Below, in pieces: positions 1-9,009 of a stretch of DNA of 64,000 nt (within the stretch, counting starts at the first letter, position 1; each line of letters starts with the position of its first letter). A program made the position numbers and the translations under genes. Source of the DNA: Paraliobacillus zengyii (lineage in GTDB: Bacteria > Bacillota > Bacilli > Bacillales > Amphibacillaceae); contig NZ_CP029797.1 of NCBI RefSeq assembly GCF_003268595.1, positions 2,811,501 through 2,875,500 of the forward strand, in the 5' to 3' direction. The notes beneath the pieces are model-generated. The model was not told where the DNA came from. It was given only the letters and a program-made list of their open reading frames with translations, and did not search any database.

Positions 1-516
1 AAGACCTTCGATACTCTCTTCATCAACTTTTAGTATTTGATCATTAGGTTTTAAACCTGCTTGTTCTGCAGGAGAATCTTTTATCGGTGCAACAATAGTA
101 ACCTTACCATCAACCATACTAACTTCTGCACCAATCCCCTCAAAAGAAGACTCGATCTGTTCATTAAATTGTTCCATCGTTTCTTGGTCCATATAAACAC
201 TATATGGATCATCTAAAGTTGCGAGCATACCTTCAACTGCACCTTCGATCAACTGATCTTCATCAGCACTTTCTAAGTAGTTGTCCTGTATGACACTGTA
301 TGCTTGCATAACTTTTGAAAAAGTAGTTGATTCTCCAGCATCACTAAGAATTTCTTCTTGTTCATCCTCAGAAAGATCGGAAAAATTAACTGAGTCGATA
401 TTTTCTTCGGTTGATACAGTTTCTTGCAACAATTGCATACTGAAGAAAGTACCTACTCCACCAATAAGTACTGCAGCAACTATAATTAGAACTAGATAAT
501 TTTTCTTGATTTGCAC
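1..516 (-). CDS. ctpB: S41-family C-terminal processing peptidase, N-terminal part (cut by window edge)
   Basis: This is the N-terminal 172 residues of a carboxyl-terminal processing protease; the rest lies outside the window. One membrane segment (about residues 6-29) would anchor it outside the membrane. A helical region with motif DDPYSVYMD, common near the N-terminus of S41 proteases, follows. The start of a PDZ domain (SPAEQAGLKPNDQILKVD) comes next. The catalytic Ser/Lys are not included. I chose the GTG start at 516, preceded by GGGGTG; another in-frame GTG lies 9 bases upstream inside that site. In Bacillus, CtpB-type proteases cleave substrates such as SpoIVFA during sporulation, and ctpB lies beside ftsEX, as it does here. 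The family call is firm; the exact paralogue (CtpA or CtpB) rests on neighbourhood. Confidence 0.9.
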   Translation of the reverse strand, partial: MQIKKNYLVLIIVAAVLIGGVGTFFSMQLLQETVSTEENIDSVNFSDLSEDEQEEILSDAGESTTFSKVMQAYSVIQDNYLESADEDQLIEGAVEGMLATLDDPYSVYMDQETMEQFNEQIESSFEGIGAEVSMVDGKVTIVAPIKDSPAEQAGLKPNDQILKVDEESIEGL

Positions 517-578
517 TTTTTTCACCCCGATTTTTTTGTTCAATATTATTTTCCTAGTGTACCATATGTATGACACAA

Positions 579-610
579 AAAGGCACCACAACATTTCGTG
601 CGATGCCTTT
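579..610 (-). terminator. Rho-independent terminator after the LytM/EnvC-like gene
   Basis: Arms AAAGGCA and TGCCTTT, with a smaller inner CAC/GTG pairing, are followed on the minus strand by TTTTTG. The hairpin lies 44 bases after the stop of the hydrolase gene and before ctpB, so ctpB may have its own promoter or depend on read-through. Confidence 0.65.
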
Positions 611-653
611 GTTTATTTAGATTATGCTTTTATTGTGAAAAGATGTGTACTTA

Positions 654-2048
654 TTATGGTAAATATGGTGATGGATTAATTGCGCCATGATAACTCCATC
701 CGCCATTGTGTACTTCAAAATGTAAATGACTTCCAAATGAGTTACCTGTATTACCCATTCCACCAATTGTTTGCCCTTGGGATACACTTTGCTCAAGCGA
801 TACCGCTCTACTATTTAAGTGTGCATATACAGTAGTTAGATTTAAGTCTGGATGATAGATATAAATTACATTACCATAACTTGAAGAATAGTTAGATCTG
901 GTAACAACACCTGATGCTGCTGCTTTAATTGTTGTACCGACACTATTCGCAATGTCTAAACCATAATGCATGCCACCGCCATTAAAGCTACGATAGCCAT
1001 AAGGAGAAGTGAGTGTTCCAGATGCTGGCATCACAAATGCAGCATTACTAGTAGATGGAGCTGGCTGTGATGCAGCTGGAGTAGAGCTTTCACCACTACT
1101 TGAGTCGCTATTATTTTCTGCTGCCGCCGCAGCTTCTTCTTTTGCTTTCTCTTCAGCTAATTGTTCTAATTCTTGTTTTTTTGATTCTGCTTCTTTCATT
1201 GCGTTAGCAATAATAGAGGCTTGATCATTTAATGTTTGCTGTTGTTCTGCTAACGTCATTGTGTATTCTTCTAATTCGCTATGCTGATCCTCTAAGTTCA
1301 CCATTAACGTTTCTTTTTCCGCCACTTGACTATCTAGTGTCGCTTGAATAGATTCAAGATCTTGCTTTTGGACAACTAAATTCGCTCGTTTATCTTCTAA
1401 GCTAGCTTTATCATCTTCTAATTGTGTCTTCTTATCTTCAACTGCTACTTTTTTGGTTTTCATATCTTCTTTATCAGCTTGATGTGCTTCCATGATACTT
1501 TGATCTTGATCCATGATTTTCGTTACAGCTGTTGCACGATTTAGAAAATCACCAAAGTTTTGTGCACCCATCAGTACTTGCAAATAACTGATATCTCCAC
1601 CATTTTGTTGAATAGCACGCAATCTATTTTTCAATAACTCTTCGCGCTCAGCAATTCGTTCTTCTAAGACTACTATTTCTTCTTCTAAGACTACTATCTC
1701 TTCTTCTGTTTCTTCTATTTCTGTTTCTGTTGAACTAATCTCTTGATTAGTAGTTGATATTTCACTTTCTTTGTTTGCTAACTTCGTTTGCGTTGCTTGT
1801 AAATCAGCATTAATCGTTTCTATCTCACTTGTAACTTCACTCTGTTCAGCTTCATTTTCAGCAATTTTCTCTTCTGTTTCTTCCGTTTCACTTGTAACAT
1901 TGCCAGACTCTTCATTTATAGTGCTCTTTTCACTTTCTAGATCATTCAATTTCTCATCCAAACTAGAGATGTCTTCTGCAGTTACTGGTGATATCGTAAA
2001 CCCAATTATCGTTGTGAAAATTAAAAGGTACATGATGATTTTTTTCAT
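654..2048 (-). CDS. Secreted coiled-coil LytM (M23) peptidoglycan hydrolase, EnvC/PcsB type, partner of FtsEX
   Basis: This 464-residue exported protein has a signal peptide (residues 1-24, cleavage near PVTA-ED), a very long Glu/Gln/Lys-rich coiled coil (about 25-300), a low-complexity Ala/Ser/Pro linker (about 300-340) and a C-terminal M23 domain (about 343-464). The zinc and catalytic residues are visible: H361 and D365 in MHYGLDIA, H410 in YAHLN, and H441/H443 in SHLHFEVH. This suggests an active endopeptidase, unlike true EnvC, which is degenerate and only activates amidases. The gene follows ftsE-ftsX directly. FtsEX is known to control such coiled-coil hydrolases or activators (PcsB in streptococci, CwlO in B. 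subtilis), so this is probably the FtsEX effector. A short in-frame duplication in the coiled coil encodes EEEIVVLEEEIVVLEE. Confidence 0.88.
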   Translation of the reverse strand: MKKIIMYLLIFTTIIGFTISPVTAEDISSLDEKLNDLESEKSTINEESGNVTSETEETEEKIAENEAEQSEVTSEIETINADLQATQTKLANKESEISTTNQEISSTETEIEETEEEIVVLEEEIVVLEERIAEREELLKNRLRAIQQNGGDISYLQVLMGAQNFGDFLNRATAVTKIMDQDQSIMEAHQADKEDMKTKKVAVEDKKTQLEDDKASLEDKRANLVVQKQDLESIQATLDSQVAEKETLMVNLEDQHSELEEYTMTLAEQQQTLNDQASIIANAMKEAESKKQELEQLAEEKAKEEAAAAAENNSDSSSGESSTPAASQPAPSTSNAAFVMPASGTLTSPYGYRSFNGGGMHYGLDIANSVGTTIKAAASGVVTRSNYSSSYGNVIYIYHPDLNLTTVYAHLNSRAVSLEQSVSQGQTIGGMGNTGNSFGSHLHFEVHNGGWSYHGAINPSPYLP

Positions 2049-2103
2049 GGTAAAGAATCCTCCCCCTCTAGTAATCTAGCTTTTTAGTTCCGATAATCTA
2101 TGT

Positions 2104-2137
2104 AAGTATAAATCTCTTAAAGAAGAGATTTATACTT
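2104..2137 (-). terminator. Perfect 15-bp hairpin at the end of ftsX
   Basis: A perfect 15-bp stem (2104-2118 with 2123-2137) and a 4-base loop overlap the ftsX stop codon. On the minus strand it is followed by ACTTACATAG and not by a clear T run. It may act as an attenuator or an mRNA-end stabiliser between ftsX and the hydrolase gene and not as a full terminator. Confidence 0.45.
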
Positions 2138-3023
2138 TTAGAAACTTCCGAACACTCATAACGCTTCCCCAAATACCTATTGATGCTCCAATTACTAAAA
2201 TCAGTAATGCCAATTGCCATGCAAATGGTGAAAATGGTAGTATTTCTAGAAAACTAAATTGATTAATTGATGAAGCATTAGCATCTAGATAGTAATAACC
2301 TGTTAATAAAACCGCAACTGGAATAATACTTCCTAGTACACCAAGTAAAAGACCTTCGACAAAGAACGGCCAGCGAATAAATCCGTTCGTTGCACCAACC
2401 AACTTCATTACACCAATCTCTTTACTACGTGCCATTATCGTAATTTTTATTGTGTTTGAGATTAAGAATATTGCTGTGAATACTAATCCTAAGATAAGGA
2501 CAAGACCTATATTCCGAGCATATTCATTAAATTTAAACAAATTTTGCACAACGTCTTGTCCATAATTTACTTTTTCAACATTTTCTATCTCTTCAATTTC
2601 TTGTGCAATTGTCAATGTTTCTTGAGGATCTGTTGTTTTAACAATATAAGCATTATTTAAAGGATTATCTTGTTCATATAACTCCCATGCGCCGCCTTCA
2701 TCACCCATGCTTGATATTAGGCTTTCTAACTCTTCCTCTTTTGTTGCGAAGTCAACAGTCGATACTTCTGCAATCTCATCTATCTGGTCACCGACTGCTT
2801 CAATTTCTTCTTCATCTGCAGTTAATTCAACTAAAACCTTAATTTCAACGTCTTCTTCTAAATTATCAGCGACATGATTCAAGTTAAGCATGAGCGCTAA
2901 GAATGCACCAACTAAAATTAATGTCGTGGTTACTGCACCGACAGAAGCAATGGTCATCCATCCATTACGCCAAATATTTTTTGTACCTTCACGAAGATGT
3001 CTTTTAATTGTATTAAATCTCAT
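2130..3023 (-). CDS. ftsX: Cell-division ABC transporter permease FtsX
   Basis: This 297-residue membrane protein has the FtsX layout: a basic cytoplasmic N-terminus (MRFNTIKRHLREGTKNIWRN), a first membrane helix (about 22-44), a large acidic extracellular loop (about 45-155), then three more helices in the FtsX/MacB permease domain. FtsX couples FtsE ATP hydrolysis to activation of a cell-wall hydrolase outside the cell. The start at 3023 has GAGGTG nine bases upstream and overlaps the end of ftsE by 11 bases, which suggests translational coupling. A longer reading frame exists upstream inside ftsE but lacks a better ribosome site. The likely effector is the coiled-coil LytM protein encoded next. 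Confidence 0.95.
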   Translation of the reverse strand: MRFNTIKRHLREGTKNIWRNGWMTIASVGAVTTTLILVGAFLALMLNLNHVADNLEEDVEIKVLVELTADEEEIEAVGDQIDEIAEVSTVDFATKEEELESLISSMGDEGGAWELYEQDNPLNNAYIVKTTDPQETLTIAQEIEEIENVEKVNYGQDVVQNLFKFNEYARNIGLVLILGLVFTAIFLISNTIKITIMARSKEIGVMKLVGATNGFIRWPFFVEGLLLGVLGSIIPVAVLLTGYYYLDANASSINQFSFLEILPFSPFAWQLALLILVIGASIGIWGSVMSVRKFLKV

Positions 3024-3699
3024 AGCCGTATTCACCTCGATGTTGATCACGCACAACTAAGCCATCTTCAATAGCAATTACGCGTTTTTTTATCGTGTTG
3101 ACAATTTCTTTACTGTGGGTAGCCATAATAATTGTTGTACCCGTTGCATTTATTTCTTCTAGTATCTTCATAATTTCCCAAGATGTTTCCGGATCTAGAT
3201 TACCTGTTGGTTCATCCGCAATGACTAGTTTGGGGAAGTTGACAATCGCTCTGGCAATTGACACTCTTTGTTGTTCGCCACCTGAAAGTTCATCTGGGAT
3301 AAATCGCGCCTTATTTTTTAAACCAACCAAGTCAAGAACTTCCATCACACGTTTACGAGTACCACGTGGTGACTCTTCTAATACTTCTAAAGCAAAAGCT
3401 ATATTTTCATAGACTGTGAGTTTTGGTAATAGTTTAAAGTCTTGGTAGACAACGCCAATATCTCTTCTTAGGTAGGGGACATGTTTTCGTTTCATTTTGG
3501 AGATATCTTTATCGTTAACTTTTATTGTTCCTTTTGAGGCTAATACTTCACGGAAAATTAGTTTAATAAATGTTGATTTACCAGCACCACTAGGACCAAC
3601 AACATAAACAAATTCACCAGGTTCTATTGCTATATCTATACCATTTAGTGCCGTAACACCATTTGGATATGTTTTATATACACCTTGCATTTGTATCAT
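3013..3699 (-). CDS. ftsE: Cell-division ABC transporter ATP-binding protein FtsE
   Basis: This 228-residue ATPase has Walker A GPSGAGKST (residues 35-43), signature LSGGEQQR (about 139-146) and Walker B LVIADEPTGNLD. It matches FtsE in length and in its start MIQMQGVYKTYPNG. FtsE dimerises under FtsX and drives peptidoglycan hydrolase activation during elongation or division. The reading frame stays open about 130 bases further upstream, but AAAGGTG lies nine bases before the ATG at 3699 and homology begins there, so that start is preferred. The gene overlaps ftsX. Confidence 0.96.
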   Translation of the reverse strand: MIQMQGVYKTYPNGVTALNGIDIAIEPGEFVYVVGPSGAGKSTFIKLIFREVLASKGTIKVNDKDISKMKRKHVPYLRRDIGVVYQDFKLLPKLTVYENIAFALEVLEESPRGTRKRVMEVLDLVGLKNKARFIPDELSGGEQQRVSIARAIVNFPKLVIADEPTGNLDPETSWEIMKILEEINATGTTIIMATHSKEIVNTIKKRVIAIEDGLVVRDQHRGEYGYEI

Positions 3700-3795
3700 A
3701 TTTTTTATCACCTTTATTGTTAGTTTATTTTCTAGATGTAGGACAACTGTTACCAAATGATAGTCACAGCTTGTCTTAAAATATTTGACCTGTTC

Positions 3796-3801
3796 ATTAT
3801 A
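3796..3801 (-). promoter_or_regulatory. Possible -10 box for ftsE-ftsX
   Basis: A perfect TATAAT on the minus strand lies about 97 bases before the ftsE start. No convincing -35 box is seen at 16-18 bp, so this is a weak call. The 314-base gap between yitT and ftsE otherwise holds only the yitT terminator. Confidence 0.35.
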
Positions 3802-3940
3802 ACATCTATTTTCACTTTTTTTAGACATTTTTTTATTACATTTTCATTTCAAACCCTGTTAATAATTACAAAATTCGCAAATACGGTAAACTTTTTGTTA
3901 TGATTTGGAACATTCCCTTACTTAATCTGTTAAATAAAAA

Positions 3941-3982
3941 CTAAGAAGAAGATTCTAAATTATCATCGAATCTTCTTCTTAG
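3941..3982 (-). terminator. Rho-independent terminator of the yitT-family gene
   Basis: A perfect 15-bp stem (arm CTAAGAAGAAGATTC, 12-base loop) is followed on the minus strand by TTTTTATTT. It sits 31 bases after the yitT-family stop codon. Confidence 0.9.
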
Positions 3983-4013
3983 ATTTAGTAGATCTATACT
4001 CTAGTTACTCAAT

Positions 4014-4880
4014 TCATGTATTTTTAAATCCTTCTCCTAATACTTCACTTGCATTCATTGCAACAACAAAAGCTTTTGAATCAACACGACGCACCATCTG
4101 TGTCACTTTACTAAATTCATTTTGGGTAACAACACACATAATAATTTTACGGTTTTCGTTCGTATAACCACCTTCAGCATTCCAAACAGTCACACCACGA
4201 TCTATATCTTTTAAAAGCACTTGTCGAACTTCTTCAACTTGATCTGTTATTATCATAATATTCTTCGACGTATTAAAACCAACTTGAACGAGGTCAATCG
4301 TGCGACTTGTAACAAATAAGCCAATTAAAGCATATAACCCTTGTTCCACAGAAAAGACAAAGGTGGCAGTTATTACAATCAGGCCATCAAATAGTGCAAC
4401 ACATATCCCTAAAGGTAATGGAAAGTATTTATGCAGTACTTGTGCCGCTAAATCAATACCACCAGTAGACGCTTTACCACGAAATACGATACCTATTCCA
4501 AGGCCAGCGCTCATGCCACCAAATATAGCACCTAACAATGGATCTGGTGTGGCTGCATTCCAATCACTTGTTACGAATACGAACAAAGGTAAAACGATTG
4601 TTCCTACTAAAGTTTTTAATCCAAACTTACTTCCTAATATTAGAATACCGATTATAAAGAGTGGAATGTTTATCGCCCACTGAACTAATGAGGGTTCCCA
4701 GCCAAAAACAGACTTCGTAATCGTACTTATTCCAGCAACTCCACCAGAAGCTACTTCATTTGGCAAAAGAAATAGATTAAATGCAATAGCTACCAAAAAT
4801 GCACCTATTAATACATAACTATATTCTATTATATGAATGAAGACGATTGGCACAGGTTCCCGTCTATATTTTGCAATCAA
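4014..4880 (-). CDS. YitT-family membrane protein (YitT domain plus DUF2179), YvjA-like
   Basis: This protein of about 288 residues has five or six membrane helices in its first two thirds. Family motifs include FLLPNEVASGGVAGISTI (about 33-50) and GKASTGGIDLAAQVLHKY. A soluble C-terminal DUF2179 domain follows (about 210-288, IIMCVVTQNEFSKV). The role of YitT proteins is not established. The position between prfB and ftsE matches B. subtilis yvjA. Two starts compete: TTG at 4880 with GAGGTG seven bases upstream, chosen because it gives the usual short N-terminus, and ATG at 4919 with AAGG. The frame is open up to 4943. The gene ends at a strong terminator and has prfB's terminator upstream, so it is probably transcribed alone. 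Confidence 0.88.
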   Translation of the reverse strand: MIAKYRREPVPIVFIHIIEYSYVLIGAFLVAIAFNLFLLPNEVASGGVAGISTITKSVFGWEPSLVQWAINIPLFIIGILILGSKFGLKTLVGTIVLPLFVFVTSDWNAATPDPLLGAIFGGMSAGLGIGIVFRGKASTGGIDLAAQVLHKYFPLPLGICVALFDGLIVITATFVFSVEQGLYALIGLFVTSRTIDLVQVGFNTSKNIMIITDQVEEVRQVLLKDIDRGVTVWNAEGGYTNENRKIIMCVVTQNEFSKVTQMVRRVDSKAFVVAMNASEVLGEGFKNT

Positions 4881-5080
4881 AATAAAACACCTCAAACTTT
4901 CTATATTACTATCCGTCATTTTCAACCTTAAGGAGTATATCATTGTTTATAATAAGAGGACAACCGTTTTTAGTAGAGTATAGTAATGGAGTAATGTAGC
5001 AAACTCAATAATTCATATGAAAGTGCTCGGTAAGAGAAGCTTTAAAGCACAACTCTTCAAATATAGTTTATTATAAAAAA

Positions 5081-5114
5081 AAGGAACTTTAGCATATTTC
5101 AGCTGAAGTTCCTT
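5081..5114 (-). terminator. Rho-independent terminator of secA-prfB
   Basis: Arms of 13 bp (AAGGAACTTTAGC against GCTGAAGTTCCTT, one mismatch) with an 8-base loop are followed on the minus strand by a run of eight T. It sits just after the prfB stop. Confidence 0.9.
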
Positions 5115-5126
5115 TATCTTTACTAG

Positions 5127-6228
5127 TTAAGCCAATTGTGAGCGCAAATATGCATCAATAAATGGATTGATATCCCCATCCATTACACCGTTCGTATTTC
5201 CTACTTCCATATTTGTACGATGATCTTTTACCATGGAATAAGGATGGAATACATAGGAACGTATTTGACTGCCCCAGCCAATTTCTTTTTGTTCTCCCCT
5301 AATCTCATCTAATTCAGACTGTTGTTTTTCAATTTGTAATTGATACAACTTTGCTTTCAACATCTTCATTGCTTGATCACGATTTTTAATTTGTGAACGC
5401 TCTGACTGACATGTAACAACAGAATTAGTAGGTACATGGGTAATTCGGACAGCTGAATCAGTTGTATTAATATGCTGACCACCAGCACCACTTGCACGAT
5501 ATGTGTCAATCTTAAGATCTTCCGTATTAATTTCAATATCAATATCATCATCTAGTTCCGGCATAATATCACAGGATACAAAAGAAGTATGGCGTCTACC
5601 TGAAGCATCAAATGGCGATATTCGCACTAAACGATGTACACCTTTTTCTGCTTTCAAATAACCATAGGCATTGTGACCTTTAATTAATAAAGTCACACTT
5701 TTCACACCCGCTTCCTCTCCAGGTAAATAGTCTAATGTTTCAACTTTAAATCCTTTCGATTCTGCCCAACGTGTGTACATCCGAAGTAACATGCTAGCCC
5801 AATCTTGTGACTCCGTACCACCTGCACCAGGATGCAATTCTAAAATCGCATTATTTTTATCGTATGGTTCACTAAGTAGCATAAATAATTCAAACCGTTT
5901 TAACGCTTCGCTTAATAAGTGTACTTCATTTTCCAAATCAGCTCGTAACTCTTCATCATTTTCTTCTTTAACAAGCTCATATGAAAGCACAACGTTTTCC
6001 AAACTTTCCACGTGCTGATCAAACGTATGAACAAACTCTTTTAATTCATTTACATCCGCAATAACTTTTTGTGCTGTTTCTTGGCTATCCCAAAAACCAG
6101 GCTCTGACATTTGATTTTCTAACTCTGCAATGCGCGTGCGCTTCTCTTCTAAGTCAAAGAGACCCCCTAAAGTCTGTTAGTTGTTGCTCTATACTATCTA
6201 ATTCATGTCTTATCTCTGCTAATTCCAT
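5127..6228 (-). CDS. prfB: Peptide chain release factor 2, made by programmed +1 frameshift
   Basis: RF2 recognises UGA and UAA and releases the nascent chain. The full product is 366 residues and needs a +1 frameshift. The ATG at 6228 (GAGGTG upstream) opens a 24-codon frame ending RGSL-TGA, with the stop at 6156-6154. Skipping the T at 6156 continues as [15 protein letters not shown]. The slip site AGG GGG TCT CTT TGA C matches the known RF2 autoregulatory site, including its internal Shine-Dalgarno-like AGGGGG. In the main frame the stop-recognition motif SPF lies in [12 protein letters not shown], and the catalytic GGQ in [11 protein letters not shown]. Reading only the second frame would wrongly start the protein at an internal Met (6110). 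The gene lies downstream of secA, the standard Firmicute order. Confidence 0.97.
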
Positions 6229-6279
6229 TTTCTACACCTCTTATAATCATTCATTTCTCTAGCATTCATACAATAGACA

Positions 6280-6305
6280 AGACACTTCCAATTAAGGAAG
6301 TGTCT
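6280..6305 (-). other. Hairpin between secA and prfB
   Basis: A perfect 10-bp stem (AGACACTTCC with GGAAGTGTCT) and 6-base loop sits 15 bases after the secA stop. No T run follows on the minus strand (TGTCTATTGTA), so it is more likely a partial attenuator or processing site than a terminator. secA and prfB are usually cotranscribed. Confidence 0.4.
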
Positions 6306-6320
6306 CTCTATCTTATCTCA

Positions 6321-8828
6321 TTACTTACCATGACACTGTTTATACTTTTTACCGCTTCCGCAAGGACATGGATCGTTACGTCCAACGCTGTCTGCTTTGA
6401 TAAAAGGTTGCTTTTTCTTTTTCTTCTTCTCTTGATCACCTGAAACTGCTGTTGCATCTTTTGCTACTTCTTGACGTTTTAAGTTTTCACGGACTTGTGC
6501 TTTCATTACATAACGTGCAACTTCTTCATTAATGGACTCAACCATTTGTTCAAACATCGCAAAGCCTTCCATTTGATATTCACGTAATGGATCATTTTGT
6601 CCATATGCACGTAGGTGAATACCTTGACGAAGCTGATCCATTTGATCAATATGATCCATCCATTTTGTATCAACTGTTCGAAGTACAATAACTTTTTCAA
6701 ACTCACGCATTTGATCTGGTGTCAGTTCTTCCTCTTTTTTATCATATTTTTCATCGACTTTTTCAAGGATAAAATCGATCATTTCTTGAGGCTCTTTACC
6801 TTTTAGATCTTCCTCTACTAAATAGTCGTCTTCAACTAAATTAGCATGGACATATTCTATGATCGTTTGCGTTTCCCATTTCTCCGCATCATCATCTTGT
6901 GTATGTGTATGGACTGTCTGTTCTACTACCGTTTTAATCATTTCTTCGATAATATCACGTAAATTATCAGAATCTATTACATCAAAACGCTGTTTATAAA
7001 TAATTTCACGTTGTTCACGTAAAACATCATCATACGAAAGAACTGTCTTACGTGCATCGAAGTTATTTCCTTCTACACGTTTTTGTGCAGATTCGACTGC
7101 ACGAGATACAACTTTACTTTCAATTGGTTGGCTATCGTCCATACCAAAGCGATCCATCATGGCACGCATATTATCAGAACCGAATCGACGCATCAATTCA
7201 TCTTCCATTGATAAATAGAACCTTGTAATACCTGGATCACCTTGACGACCTGAACGACCACGCAACTGGTTATCAATACGTCGAGATTCATGACGTTCTG
7301 TACCAATAACAGCTAATCCTCCACGTTCAATTACACCTTCACCAAGTTTAATATCCGTACCACGACCAGCCATGTTTGTAGCAATCGTGACTGCGCCAGG
7401 TTGTCCGGCATTTTCGATGATTTCTGCTTCACGATAGTGGTTCTTCGCGTTTAATACATTATGCTTCACGCCGGCCTTTTTAAGATAGTTTGATATTATT
7501 TCTGATGTTTCTACCGCTACAGTACCAACCAATACTGGTTGCCCTGCTTCGTATCGTTCTTTAATATCCTCAACCACAGCCTGGAACTTACCGTTAATTG
7601 ATTTGAAAATTAAATCTGCTTTGTCATCACGGACAATTACACGGTTAGTTGGGATCGCAATAACAACCATGTTATATATATTCCGAAACTCTTCTTCCTC
7701 CGTTTTTGCTGTACCTGTCATACCTGCTAACTTATCATACATTCGGAAGAAGTTTTGGAATGTAATAGAAGCAAGTGTCATGCTTTCGTTTTGAATCTGT
7801 AAGCCTTCCTTTGCTTCAATTGCTTGATGGAGACCATCACTGTAACGACGTCCCTTCATTAAACGACCAGTAAATTGGTCAACAATCACGACTTGTTCCT
7901 CTTCGATAACATAATCCATATCGCGTTGCATCGCTACAGTTGCCTTTAATGCTTGGTTAATATGGTGTGTTAATGTTACATGATTAAGGTCAAACAAGTT
8001 TTCAATATTGAAAAAGCGTTCTGCTTTATTTATACCTTCTTCTGTTAATTGAACACCTTTTGTTTTCTCATCGTAGGTATAATCTGTTTCGTCCTTAAGT
8101 CCACCAATAAATGCATTTGCCTGGTTATATAAACTAGCAGATTTACGTGCAGATCCAGAAATGATTAATGGTGTACGTGCTTCATCAATCAAAATCGAAT
8201 CGACCTCATCAATAATAGCAAAATGCAATGGGCGTTGAACCATTTGTTCTTTATACAGCACCATGTTATCTCTTAAATAGTCAAAACCAAATTCGTTATT
8301 TGTTCCATACGTAATGTCTGCTAAATAGGCAGCTCTTTTCTCTTCTTTAGTTAAACTATTGACATTTAATCCAACAGTCAGCCCAAGGAAGGTGAACAGA
8401 GCACCCATTTCACGTGCGTCACGTTCTGCTAAATATTCATTGACTGTAATAATGTGTACACCTTTACCTGTTACGGCGTTTAGATATGCTGGCATAGTAG
8501 AGGCTAATGTCTTACCTTCACCTGTCTTCATCTCAGCAATATCACCTTGATGCAATACTAAAGCTCCTAATATCTGAACTGGAAATGGATGCATATTTAA
8601 TACACGTTTTGCTGCTTCACGCACAATCGCATAAGATTCTACTAATAAATCATCTAAAGTTTCCCCATCTTGATAGCGCTTTTGAAACTCTGTAGTTTTT
8701 TCACGTATTTCCTCATCAGATAACTTTTGATATTCTGGCTCCATCGCTTCTATTTCATCAACTGTTTTTTGCAATTGATTAAGTTGTCTCTGGTTACCGT
8801 CAAAAACTTTTTTTAGTAATCCACGCAT
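6321..8828 (-). CDS. secA: Preprotein translocase ATPase SecA
   Basis: This 835-residue motor drives unfolded preproteins through SecYEG. Walker A is TGEGKT (102-107) and the DEAD-type box is [18 protein letters not shown]. The NBF2 motifs [11 protein letters not shown] and [13 protein letters not shown] are present. The C-terminal zinc tail is [18 protein letters not shown] (C821, C823, C832, H833), which binds SecB-like partners or phospholipid. The length fits SecA1 of Bacillaceae. The start has GAGGAG eight bases upstream, and a -10 TATAAT lies at 8869-8874 on the minus strand. It is followed by prfB as in B. subtilis. Unlike there, hpf is not directly upstream: about 34 kb of accessory genes intervene. 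Confidence 0.98.
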   Translation of the reverse strand: MRGLLKKVFDGNQRQLNQLQKTVDEIEAMEPEYQKLSDEEIREKTTEFQKRYQDGETLDDLLVESYAIVREAAKRVLNMHPFPVQILGALVLHQGDIAEMKTGEGKTLASTMPAYLNAVTGKGVHIITVNEYLAERDAREMGALFTFLGLTVGLNVNSLTKEEKRAAYLADITYGTNNEFGFDYLRDNMVLYKEQMVQRPLHFAIIDEVDSILIDEARTPLIISGSARKSASLYNQANAFIGGLKDETDYTYDEKTKGVQLTEEGINKAERFFNIENLFDLNHVTLTHHINQALKATVAMQRDMDYVIEEEQVVIVDQFTGRLMKGRRYSDGLHQAIEAKEGLQIQNESMTLASITFQNFFRMYDKLAGMTGTAKTEEEEFRNIYNMVVIAIPTNRVIVRDDKADLIFKSINGKFQAVVEDIKERYEAGQPVLVGTVAVETSEIISNYLKKAGVKHNVLNAKNHYREAEIIENAGQPGAVTIATNMAGRGTDIKLGEGVIERGGLAVIGTERHESRRIDNQLRGRSGRQGDPGITRFYLSMEDELMRRFGSDNMRAMMDRFGMDDSQPIESKVVSRAVESAQKRVEGNNFDARKTVLSYDDVLREQREIIYKQRFDVIDSDNLRDIIEEMIKTVVEQTVHTHTQDDDAEKWETQTIIEYVHANLVEDDYLVEEDLKGKEPQEMIDFILEKVDEKYDKKEEELTPDQMREFEKVIVLRTVDTKWMDHIDQMDQLRQGIHLRAYGQNDPLREYQMEGFAMFEQMVESINEEVARYVMKAQVRENLKRQEVAKDATAVSGDQEKKKKKKQPFIKADSVGRNDPCPCGSGKKYKQCHGK

Positions 8829-8868
8829 GTCATACGCTCCTCTATTGATTAAAATGTTCTTTTTTTAT

Positions 8869-8874
8869 ATTATA
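8869..8874 (-). promoter_or_regulatory. Probable -10 box of the secA promoter
   Basis: TGATATAAT on the minus strand gives a perfect TATAAT with TG nearby, about 41 bases before the secA start. The best -35 candidate (TTGAGA) is 20 bp upstream, which is too far, so only the -10 is called. Confidence 0.5.
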
Positions 8875-8937
8875 TCATGATACTATTCGTCTATTCTCAA
8901 TCATAACACTAGCATTTCGTAATGACAAGAATTGAAA

Positions 8938-8973
8938 AAGTAGCGACTTTAGCTTAATAAGCAGTCACTACTT
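8938..8973 (-). terminator. Rho-independent terminator after the unknown anchored protein gene
   Basis: Arms of 11 bp (AAGTAGCGACT and AGTCACTACTT, one G-T pair) are followed on the minus strand by TTTTTCAATTC. It lies 37 bases after the stop of the 204-residue gene and isolates that gene from secA. Confidence 0.75.
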
Positions 8974-9009
8974 CTAATTACTTCCACGCATTTTTATTTT
9001 ACATTCCAT

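Noticed and set aside
1009..1224. Plus-strand open frames inside the LytM-type gene and other long genes
   Set aside because: They are antisense shadows of well-supported genes with no ribosome sites or homology.
4944..5070. Possible riboswitch or small RNA between yitT and prfB
   Set aside because: No conserved aptamer words or stable structure beyond the prfB terminator could be seen.
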